Shown in pieces: positions 55,672-64,000 of a stretch of 64,000 nucleotides of DNA. A model generated the notes under the pieces. The model made no database searches. It worked only from the letters and a program-made list of their open reading frames with translations, and was not told the DNA's origin. The translations under genes and the position numbers were made by a program. Source of the DNA: Cornus controversa (lineage: Eukaryota; Streptophyta; Magnoliopsida; Cornales; Cornaceae); NCBI GenBank assembly GCA_026545225.1, contig CM048849.1:8148041-8212040 (forward strand), written 5' to 3'. Numbering within the stretch: the stretch's first letter is position 1; each line of letters opens with the position of its first letter.

Positions 55672-57420
55672 CTGCAAAAGAATGAACCATCACTTAAGTC
55701 ATCAACTCGAGTGACTATCAAGTAGTTTCATTACAAATAATGGCAAGATTTCAAATTCAACACAAATTAATTCACTCAGAACTACAACAATTTCTTATAC
55801 AAAGAGGATCTTGAAAGACAAATAATTATGTAACTGAGTACAACACAGGTTAGATAAAGAACATCAAACAGAGAAGATACATAACAGTATGCGATAACTT
55901 CTAGAAACAAAACAAATTGACAGTACAATGAACAAATATGAGAAATCCAATATATCAATCCATTGATCCCCTTGCGGTAATACAAAGAAGGAAGACACAA
56001 ACCAGTGAATGACTTCGAGCTCTAATTGCTTCGAGAAACAATAATGGATGAGGTCCTTCTAAATTCAAGTCAAAATGACAGAAAATGTGCTTAGGAACCA
56101 TGACAAAATTAAAATTCACCCCTTCTTCTAAACCTGGTGAGAAGCATACAAGTAAAGGGTTATGCTCTTTCTGTGTATTTGTCTCCCCGTCTCCCTCTTC
56201 TTCTCTTTCCCTTTTCTCTTCCTCGTTCTTGTAAGATATCACAAGAACATGACATCAGACAGGTCTTTTGTAAATTCAATATCCTTTCTATTCTTTTCTT
56301 CTCTTCCTTCTTTCTTCTTTTCCTTACTTTCTTCCTCTTATTTTTCCCCAATTTTCCCCTCTAATCACAACAATTATGCCAGGCAATAAAGTTAAAAGCA
56401 CCAGCACAGCAACTCCATAAAACTGTGCATACATCAGTATAAGAATGTGTAAGGTCAATATGACTTATTTTGGCATATTTCATGAATCAAAACTTGAGTC
56501 TATGCTTTTGTTTTTATTTGTAGTTGAGTGAGAATTTTTCATAAGTTAGTTCGTGTCTGGTAGTTACCTCTTGCTCATAATTTAAGATGGAAACTCAAGC
56601 TTCATTCCAAGGTAAAGTTGTAATATTCTACAAGGGTATAAAGGTAAATTGACACTTTCATGCACTAACCAAAACTAGGGTTCATGCATCCACACATTAG
56701 GGTTTTTAGATTTCATGGTTTGATTTCAAAAATCCTATTTGATATGCATATAAAGTGTTTTTGATACTACCATTTCTGAAAATTTTCCAAGTATAGAACT
56801 GCAGGGTACTTTGATCAATCGAGGTCCATTAGAGTCACGCCAATCGATCGACGTGCCTCTTGATCAATCAAACTGCGCAAAGTAGCAGTTCCTTTTCTAC
56901 TAAAAACACTGTGAAAACCCATTTTCTCTACATCACTATTTTTCTTGGCAAATCCCAAAACACAGAGAATATATAGACATATTTTTGTAGAATTTTTGAA
57001 AAAAAAAAATGAGTGCAAATTCTTCTTTTAGCATTCATCATTTGCATTAATTGGTAAGTGTTATTTAAATTTTTTGACAAATAAAATAATGTAGAGCTAA
57101 TACGAGCTATTTCAACACCAACTTTGGTTCGATCAAATTGAGATTGGATAGGACGACTGGTCATTTCAAATCAATCATTGGCTAGAGAAGCAGATCGCAT
57201 GACGAGCGAATCAGTTGACGTTCAGACTACTTGAGTGGAGACTCAAGTGGAGAGCTTGGTACATCAGTTTGTGTCAAGAGGTAACTAGGTGTTCTTGGGT
57301 TAGGGTGGTTGTAATACTTCTTTCTCATAGTGGATTTGGTTCGTCTAAAGTAGGTCCTGTGGTTTTTTCCTGTTTGCGAGGTCACAGTTTTCTATGTACA
57401 GTTTTAATTTATTGATGTTT
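55672..57420. other. VPS13 5'-side intron; LTR-like remnant at about 56480-57420
   Basis: 55672-56480 has no recognised element and no VPS13 exon. About 56480-57420 resembles the LTR of a SIRE/Maximus-type copia: GTCAAGAGGTAACTAGG, GTTGTAATACTTCTTTCTCA, TAGTGGATTTGG and CTGTGGTTTTTTCCTG in that order near the end, with ATCAATCGA-like palindromes in the middle. No pair or target duplication was found. Confidence 0.4.
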
Positions 57421-57689
57421 GATTAGCATGATGGATTAAATAAGATTTAATATGTAGTTTATATATAGTTTTCAATTTGAATCTAAAATTTTAGTAATAT
57501 TACTTGAGATTCAAAAAGTAGTTATATTTAGTTACCCCCCGACCCTCTCTGTCTCTCTCCTAGGTCTAGATCACGGACCTTACTCAACTCTATATACCTT
57601 ACCCCGTCAAATGGGAAAGAAATTGAGCTTCTTGATGAAGCAAATAGTGTCTTGAAAATTGTCTAGTCAAAGTTTATTGAGTAGTAATT

Positions 57690-58084
57690 ATAGTATGGGA
57701 AAGTGAAATATCACAAGAATGTTAAAAGTTGTTACTAATGTTGCATGGCAAGCTTAAAAGTCTGTTTAGAAAAGTCCAAGTGTCATTAATAGTTGTGTTA
57801 CAAAAAGGAGAGCCTTTTTTGCTGCTAGAACAAGTCTTCATCAATTTTTATTTTGAGATATTATCAAATTATTAACTTTTTCTCATGCTTTTCCCTGATT
57901 TTCCTTTAGAAATCTAGGCTCCGACTTTGTTCAAAGTAATTCTAGTCTACTATAAGTAGATTGTTCTTACTTCTGGTTACTGTAAGTCGTACCAGAACCT
58001 TCCCTACAGATATATGACTTTTGCGGATCTATGGTTGAGCAAGGAAACAACCAAGCGGGAAACCAAGAGAATGCAGAGACGTAT
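57690..58084 (+). mobile_element. Second member of the old LTR family: LTR end and gag start
   Basis: It is homologous to 1415-1664 and 5615-5886 over the LTR. It continues, as the left copy does, through TTTGCGGATCTATGG to a gag start at 58031 (MVEQGNNQAGNQENAETY, comparable to MAQQGTKIDTTED). It is cut at 58085 by the chromovirus LTR, so the rest lies beyond the window. Confidence 0.65.
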
Positions 58085-58694
58085 TGAAGCGAGTTTTGTG
58101 TGTAAATATGTATATTATGTGTTATATTTCGGGGTGTTTCCTACAAATACTGTAGTCTAGGGGTATTTTCATAATTTCAGTTTTTGGTGTTTTAGTTCAG
58201 TTGGGTTAATTTTTGGTTGGGCTAATTTTGGGTTGTTCTAGGGATTTGGGATGCTTTCGTAATAAAAAAATCATTAGTGTGGGGTGTTAGAAAAATTCGG
58301 ATATACTTTTGGAGCTTATTTGCAAAAACTCTAAAGTGGCTTTTTTAGGGTAGTATATAAAGAAAGAGAGGGTCAGTGTTCAGCAGTTTTCGAAGACATA
58401 TTCTAGAGTTAGAGCCTTTGCTCTCACCCCAACTAGGGTTTCAAGCATTGGAGACTAGGGATTGACGAGTCTACCCCGTGGCGCCATCCAATCCCTCTAC
58501 CACTGCATTTTGCGCGAGAGGTTAGCATTCTGCCGCCGTTACTCTGTCACAACAGATCTGAAAGTCCAGATTCAGAATATAATTGGCATGACAATCTGAA
58601 ACCTATTGTTACATGTAAGAGCCTAGTTCTCTCTTGTTGATTGGTGTTGCATTTTTATTTTTAGTTGGCTCTACTGCTGCCTCTACTTACATCA
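58085..58694 (+). repeat. Chromovirus 5' LTR
   Basis: It starts TGAAGCGAGTTTTGTG and ends TTACATCA. It contains GTAGTATATAAAGAAAGAG (TATA box near 58353-58361). Its first 257 bases align with 63744-64000, with roughly one difference per eight to ten bases by eye. Confidence 0.85.
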
Positions 58695-58770
58695 GATAGG
58701 TATCAGAGCGAGTTCTTTCTTGGTGGTTGCTTGTGTCTTTGTTTCTTGGTTGTTGGGTTTGTGATACATT

Positions 58771-59548
58771 ATGGCTGGAAGAGGTGGAAGAGTGAACCGT
58801 GGTCAGAGAGCTAGGAATAATGCTACTGTTGAAATGCTGGAGGAGTTGAGGCAAGAGATGAGGGAACAAATCCAGCACCTTACACAACTAGTTATTCAAA
58901 GAAACAATTGGAGGAATGGAAGTGAACATGGGTCTGATCGTGTTGCAGAATCTGAAAATGAAGACAACCAGATTTTGGATGGTCGAAGTGGCATCTCCAG
59001 TGATGGGGGAGGTTCAAATGGTGAAAGAGTTGCTCAGCATAATGGAAGACCTCAGCGGTGGGAGGATCGCATTGTACGTGCTCTACAAAATTCCCAAGAG
59101 TATGGTGTACGAGTGCATATCCCAGAATTTGATGGAGAAATGGAACCGGATGAATTTCTTGATTGGGTAGACAGCATCGATAGTTACTTTGAATTCAAAG
59201 AAGTTCCCGAAGAGAGGAAAATGAAGATTGTTGGAGCAAAGCTAAGAGGTCCAGCCTCTACCTGGTGGAAGCACTACCAAAATGATAGAGAAATAAGGGG
59301 AAAAAGAAAGGTTAGAAGATGGGACAAGATGAAAGAGAAGCTCAGAGCTCAATTCTTGCCTCGCGATTACGAACAAACATTGTACCAAAGGGTGCAAAAT
59401 CTGCGGCAACGAGAAAAGACTGTAAAAGAATATATACTCGAGTGCAACAAGCTATCATTGAGGAGTAGTCTTGCTGAAACCAAACCCCAAAGGGTCAGTC
59501 GATATGGTAATGGTCTCCGATTAACCATACAAGACCAAGTAAACCTGC
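58771..59548 (+). pseudogene. Chromovirus gag, N-terminal and capsid part
   Basis: The ATG at 58771 follows the primer site by 60 bases. The capsid core reads HIPEFDGEMEPDEFLDWVDS, LRGPASTWWKHYQNDRE, WDKMKEKLRAQFLPRDY and LRQREKTVKEYILECNKLSL, the retrotransposon gag fold. The C-terminal end is cut after RLTIQDQVNLQ by a LINE fragment, with which the frame is fused to give a 417-codon chimeric open frame. Confidence 0.9.
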
Positions 59549-60134
59549 AGTACCCTTCTAGAGCACCCTTGAAGGTGGCTTTCTTTGTGTGGGTTGCGTC
59601 CATGGGGAAGATCTTGACCGTTGATAACCTAAGAAAGAGAGGACACATTTTGGCGAATTGGTGTTGTATGTGTAAAAGGGCGGAGGAATCTGTTGACCAC
59701 CTTCTCCTTCATTGTCCTAGAGCTAGGGAGGGATGGGACCTGCTTTGTGGTATTTTTGGCGTGCAGTGGGTCATGCCTAAGTCGGTGGCGGGTTGCATTT
59801 TAGCATGGTATGGATTTCGGGTGCGTCATGATATTAGACATTCATGGAGGGTTGCTCCTCATTGCTTATGGTGGGCTTTATGGAATGAGAGGAACAAGAG
59901 ATCCTTTGAAGATAAAGAACATCCTTGGGGAGTCTTTAGATATTTTGTTCTTAGTTCCCTATTTTTTTTGGTTGGTGGGCTCTTTTTGTATATCTTCGGA
60001 GTCCCTTTTGTCTTTTGTAGATAACCTAAGGTCTTGATGTAAAGGCCTTGCTTGTTTGTGTTGTTCCTTGGGATGCGTCCCCCTTTTGGGCACTCTTCTA
60101 TGATATTTTTACTTATAAAAAAAGAAGAAAAAAA
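59549..60134 (+). mobile_element. LINE 3' end (zf-RVT domain, UTR and A-tail) inside gag
   Basis: It encodes APLKVAFFVWVASMGKILTV, then CCMCKRAEESVDHLLLHCPR and the WALWNERNKRSFED region. This is the zinc-binding zf-RVT domain at the end of plant L1-type ORF2, stopping at 60024. The 3' UTR follows with GGGATGCGTCCCCC, CACTCTTCTATGATATTTTT and an A-rich tail ending at 60134. It is truncated at its 5' end. No clear target duplication, and about a dozen gag codons seem missing at the junction. Confidence 0.85.
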
Positions 60135-61115
60135 GTTGAATCACAACTCACTCACAGCTCTTCTAGAAAAGCGAGTAATGCCAGTCGTGGTGGGCGGACA
60201 GCAGCTCCTACTGATCCTAACAGCCAAGCAGACACTACTAGTGGCAAAGTTGTTCAAAACAGGAATACCACGCAAGGGCAAGGAGTAATCAAGTGTTATA
60301 GATGTTCGGAACTTGGGCATCAATCTAATGAATGTCCAAAGAGAAGGACTGATGTTAATGTTAATGTTAATTTTGCCGATGATCAGGGGTGTGGATTTGA
60401 GGAGAACTTTGTTAATTTTGAAAGTCAAGACCAGCTGGAAGAAGTCCAAGAACATGATGGTGTTGACGAAGAGGGAGTTGAAGGAGATGTGTTGGGCGAA
60501 ATACTTGTTATCAGGCGATCTATGCTTGCACCTCCAATTAACAACAAAGATGATAGGCTGCGTAAAAACATTTTCAGAACACGATATACTTCAGGGGGAA
60601 AACTTTGCAATTTGATCATTGATAGTGGTAGTAGTGAAAATCTGGTTTCTCAAGAAATGGTGGACAAGTTGAAGCTCAGGACCAAGAAGCATCCAAAACC
60701 GTATCGTATCCTTTGGTTCAACGAAGGGAACGAGGCAATTGTATCTTCTCAATGCCTCGTGAATTTTTCTGTTGGAAATTATTACGAGTCAGTGTATTGT
60801 GATGTGGTACCAATGGATGCTTGCCACATTCTACTTGGTCGCCCTTGGCAATATGATCGAGGGACAATTCATGATGGCAGCAAAAATACCTACTCTTTCT
60901 ATGTCAGAGATGGTGATAAGAAGAAGAAACTAGTCTTGAAGCCCATAAAAGATGAGGAGATAGAAAAGAAAGGAAAGGGATGCTCACCTTCACTTCTAAA
61001 TATGCATGATTTTACGGAAGAAAGTAAGACAAGTGGAGTTGCTTATGTTCTTATTGCAAAGGAGCAAGTGCTGCCACAAATAATATCTAAAGGTGTGCAG
61101 CAAATTCTAGTTTAA
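60135..61115 (+). pseudogene. Chromovirus gag C-terminus, zinc knuckle and protease
   Basis: Gag resumes with KVESQLTHSS. The knuckle CYRCSELGHQSNEC is at 60294-60335. An acidic linker follows, then LIIDSGSSENLVSQEMVDKL with the protease Asp-Ser-Gly at 60621-60629 and CHILLGRPWQYDRG, the protease C-terminal flap region. The frame closes at 61115 just where an RT start would be expected. Confidence 0.9.
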
Positions 61116-62355
61116 TTCATTCGTTGTGCCCACTTTGCTTACACCGAAGAAGGATGGAACTTGGAGAATTTGTGTGGATAGCAGAGCTATAAATAAGATA
61201 ACAATAAAATACAGATTTCTGATACCAAGATTGGATGATATGTTGGATATGCTGTCAGGTTCCAAGATCTTCTTGAAGATTGATTTGAAGAGTGGGTATC
61301 ACCAAAAAAGAATCCGAGAAGGGGATGAGTGGAAAACGGCATTCAAGACCAACGAGGGACTTTATGAATGACTGGTTATGTCATTCAGCCTATCACATGC
61401 TCCTAGTACTTTCATGAGATTCATGAATCAGGTACTGAAACCTTACATCAGAAAGTTCGTGGTGGTGTACTTAGATGACATTTTGATTTATAGCAAGGAT
61501 GACAAAACTCATGCTAAAAATTTAAGGGCTGTTCTACGACTTTTGAAGCAAAACCAGCTTTATGCAAACCTGAAAATGTGCAGATTTATGGTGGACAGAT
61601 TGGAGTTCTTGGGATTTGTTGTCTCAGCGACGGGTGTGTAGGTTGATCCAATGAAGGTTCAAGCTATTACAAGTTGGCCTACTCCAAAAACTTTAACAGA
61701 GATCATAAGTTTCCATGGATTAGTTACTTTTTACACGAGATTTATTAAGAATTTCAGGACCATAGTGGCTCCAATTACTGAATGTCTCGAGGGGGGAAAA
61801 TTCAATTGGAGTCAAGAAGTAGAGGAAAGCTTTCAAAAGATCAAGAAGATGATGATGCAAGCTCCAATACTTGCACTACCAGACTTTGACAAATTTTTTG
61901 AGGTGGATTGTGATGCTTCAAAGGTTGGAATTGGTGGTGTCCTAAGCCAAGAGGGGCATCTGATTGCTTTCTTTAGTGAGAAACTCAACGAAGCTCGACA
62001 AAATTATTCTGCTTATGATATTGAGTTTTATGCTATTGTTCAAGCATTGAAGTTTTGGCGCCATTACTTGATTCAACGGGAGTTTATCTTGCATTCGGAC
62101 CATGAAGCCTTGTGGTTCCTCAATTCCCAAAGGAAACTAAATCAAAGGCATGCAAGGTGGGTGTCATTTCTACAGGAGTACACTTTTTCTCTGAAACACA
62201 AGGCTGGTTTGCAGAATAAAGTGGTTGATGCTTTGAGTAAAAGAGTTTACTTGTCGAAAACCATGACTACTAATGTTGTGGGATTGGAGGTGATCAAGGA
62301 GCAGTACATGGAGGACCCTTATTTTCAAAAAATACTTGAAAAACATGCAGCCTAA
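61116..62355 (+). pseudogene. Chromovirus RT and RNase H, with two in-frame stops and a missing RT start
   Basis: It starts abruptly at [20 protein letters not shown]. The usual 70 or so residues before it (LPxYRMSP...GxIRxS) are absent. It continues with [13 protein letters not shown] and [10 protein letters not shown], then a TGA at 61369 where Trp is normal. The catalytic YLDD is intact at 61468-61479. A TAG lies at 61639. RNase H: FEVDCDASKVGIGGVLSQEG, HSDHEALWFLNSQ. It ends with LEKHAA. Confidence 0.92.
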
Positions 62356-62396
62356 GACAACAAAGTATTTGCTGATTTGTTATTAATGATGGTTGC

Positions 62397-63430
62397 TTGT
62401 TTAAAGGTATAAAATTATGTATACCTGGTAGTTCTCTAAAAGAGCTTTTGATTGCCGAATTGCATGCAGGGGGCCTTGGAGGTCATTTTGGAAGGGACAA
62501 AATACTGCATTTGGTAGTGGACCGATACTTTTGGCCAACGATGAGGCGGGATGTATATAGGCATGTAGATAGGTGTCGCACATGCCAGGTTTCTAAAGGG
62601 CAGCAGCAAAACACAAGCTTGTACTCTCCTTTACCAATTCCTACAGCTCCATGGATTGATGTAAGCATGGATTTTGTGTTGGGGTTGCCACGGACGGCAA
62701 GGGGTGTTGATTCTATTTTTGTTATTGTTGATCGATTTTCCAAGATGGAACACTTCATTGCATGTAGAAAGACACTGGATGCAACTCAAATGGCGAATCT
62801 CTTCTTTCGGGAGGTTGTCAGACTACTGGTTTGTCGAAGTCTATCATACTCGATCGGGACACAAAATTTCTTAGCCATTTTTGGAAGACTTTGTGGAAGT
62901 TATTGTCAGCTAAATTACAATACAGCAGCGCATATCACCCCCAAACAGATGGCCAAACGGAGGTAGTGAATCACAGCTTGGGCAATTTATTGCGATGCCT
63001 TGCTAAGGACAACATTCGGCTGTGGGATTTGACCTTTCCACAAGCTGAATTTGCTTATAATAGCACCATTAAAAGATCAATTGGGACGAGTCCATTCCAA
63101 GTGGTGTATGGAAGGAATCCAAATCAGGTTGTCGATCTTGTGGATGTGTTGAGTCAGCCACGAGTTAGTGACGATGCTATTGCTTATGCTGAAAACTTAA
63201 AGGATGTTCAAGAAAAGGTCCGACAGAAGTTGATAAAAATGAATCAACACTACAAAGAAGCTGTTGATCGTCATCGAAGGTCCGAAGGGTTCCATGTTGG
63301 AGATTGGGTTATGGTTTTTCTTCGAAAAGCAAGGTTTCCTGTGGACACTTATCACAAATTGAAGAGCACAAAAGTTTGCACAAGTTTAGTGAAAATGCCT
63401 ATGAGGTGGAACTCCCACAAGGCCTAGACA
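62397..63430 (+). pseudogene. Chromovirus integrase
   Basis: The H2C2 zinc finger spans [14 protein letters not shown] to [10 protein letters not shown]. The DDE core begins [20 protein letters not shown] and [17 protein letters not shown] frameshift near 62825 moves the rest to another frame: [39 protein letters not shown] and AEFAYNSTIKRSIG. The C-terminal GPY/F-like part (DWVMVFLRKARFPVDTY) follows with further slippage. Confidence 0.9.
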
Positions 63431-63582
63431 TATCTCCCATTTTCAATGTGGCCGATCTCTATAGTTTTCATGGTGATTTAGGGGCTGAAATTGACGGTGA
63501 TAAAGGTGAGACAACAAATCCTCCTATGGAAAAGAAAGACAAGGTTGAAAGGGTAATCCAAGTGCGTGAAATGAAGACAAGA

Positions 63583-63735
63583 TCTGGTACTTACATCTAA
63601 TTCCTTGTCAAGTGGGTAGGAAAGCCCGATTATGAGAACTCATGGATAAATGAAGAGGAGTTTATGAAGATTGATGACAAGATGTGCAAGGATGCAAAAG
63701 TAGCAACTCGCACGGAGGTGAGTTCTTTCTAACAG
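63583..63735 (+). pseudogene. Chromodomain remnant
   Basis: Immediately after a stop at 63598, reading continues FLVKWVGKPDYENSWINEEE, the chromodomain signature (Y/FLVKW.g.p..e.SW...e). Chromodomains direct chromovirus integration. Here a stop separates it from integrase. Confidence 0.8.
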
Positions 63736-63743
63736 TGGGAGAA

Positions 63744-64000
63744 TGATGCGAGTTTTGTATAAATATGTATATTATGTGTTTAGTAGATGTTTCGGGGTGT
63801 TTTCTGCAAATAGTGTAGTTTAGGGGTATTTTTGTAATTTCAGTTTTTGGAGTTTTATTTCAGCTGGGATAATTTTTTATTGGGCTGGTTTTGGGTTGTT
63901 CTGGTGTATTTGGGATGCTTTTGTAATAAAAAAATCATGTGTGGGGTGTTAGAAAAGTTTGGATATATTTTTTGGGCTTATTTGTAGAAACTCTAAAGTG
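63744..64000 (+). repeat. Chromovirus 3' LTR, cut by the window edge
   Basis: It starts TGATGCGAGTTTTGTAT after AGTGGGAGAA and aligns with the first 257 bases of the 5' LTR. Its 3' border and the flanking duplication (expected CGTAT) are outside the window. Confidence 0.9.

Larger units (their letters stand above)
58085..64000 (+). mobile_element. Ty3/gypsy chromovirus, nearly complete, inactive, right end outside the window
   Basis: The 5' LTR is about 58085-58694. The primer site GGTATCAGAGC is at 58699-58709. Then come gag, knuckle, protease, RT, RNase H, H2C2/DDE integrase and a chromodomain remnant (FLVKWVGKPDYENSWINEEE at 63601). A purine tract (GTGGGAGAA) leads to the 3' LTR starting TGATGCGAG at 63744. 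Stops, frameshifts, an internal deletion and a LINE insertion make it inactive. It is antisense to VPS13 and sits in the intron before the first visible exon. Confidence 0.93.

Noticed and set aside
55955-56242. Minus-strand 95-codon frame just 5' of the first visible VPS13 exon
   Set aside because: I tested it as the missing N-terminal VPS13 exon. It lacks every family motif (no start like MLE...VLxxxLG, no PWKxLG), and the purine-rich N-terminal part is low complexity.

Overview
This is a nuclear window from a flowering plant, most likely a eudicot. The evidence is GT-AG introns, an Au-type SINE, copia and chromovirus retrotransposons primed by initiator-tRNA(Met), RTE and L1 LINEs, hAT and Stowaway-like MITEs, and AT-rich introns full of microsatellites. 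I cannot name the species.

One host gene spans the window on the minus strand: a plant VPS13 bridge-like lipid-transfer protein of the PH-domain-containing VPS13M type. I could place 28 consecutive coding exons from 55671 down to 9492. All use GT donors and AG acceptors, all junction phases agree, and together they give 5076 nt, or 1692 codons with no stop. The N-terminal exons (about the first 130 residues of the family) lie beyond the right edge. The C-terminal half (SHR-BD, VPS13_C, ATG_C regions) lies beyond the left edge, so the whole locus is larger than 64 kb. Small introns of about 80-300 bp alternate with giant ones of 1.3-9 kb that hold nearly all the mobile DNA.

Layout from left to right. 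1-9491 is the intron after the last visible exon: an old LTR retrotransposon (LTRs near 1415-1664 and 5615-5886), a gypsy-type LTR remnant, a 342-bp hAT-type MITE, and a minus-strand promoter-like block with heat-shock-element motifs above a TATA box. 9492-10596 holds two exons. 10597-17255 is an intron with a TRIM, an L1 fragment, and a copia remnant interrupted by a 602-bp hAT element. 17256-19476 holds five exons. 19477-27409 is an intron with an RTE-clade LINE carrying a Stowaway-like MITE and an 859-bp hAT-like element. 27410-33706 is exon-dense and includes the PH domain. 33707-48079 contains three exons, MITEs, a small solo LTR and a 4.2-kb copia element with a 5-bp target duplication. 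48080-49233 holds four exons. 49234-55219 contains a 2.3-kb copia-type element with only gag and protease regions, and a 1.47-kb solo-LTR candidate. 55220-55671 holds two exons. The right end is an LTR remnant interrupted by a chromovirus whose gag itself contains a LINE 3' end.

Every mobile-element reading frame I checked is broken by stops, frameshifts, deletions or changed catalytic residues. The VPS13 frame is intact, so the one gene likely to be functional here is VPS13, which has kept its splicing despite heavy insertion. I found no bacterial-style operon, CRISPR array, tRNA or rRNA gene, and no convincing new biological system. What stands out is the nested-insertion record, with several insertions dated relative to each other and one having an empty-site copy inside the same window.
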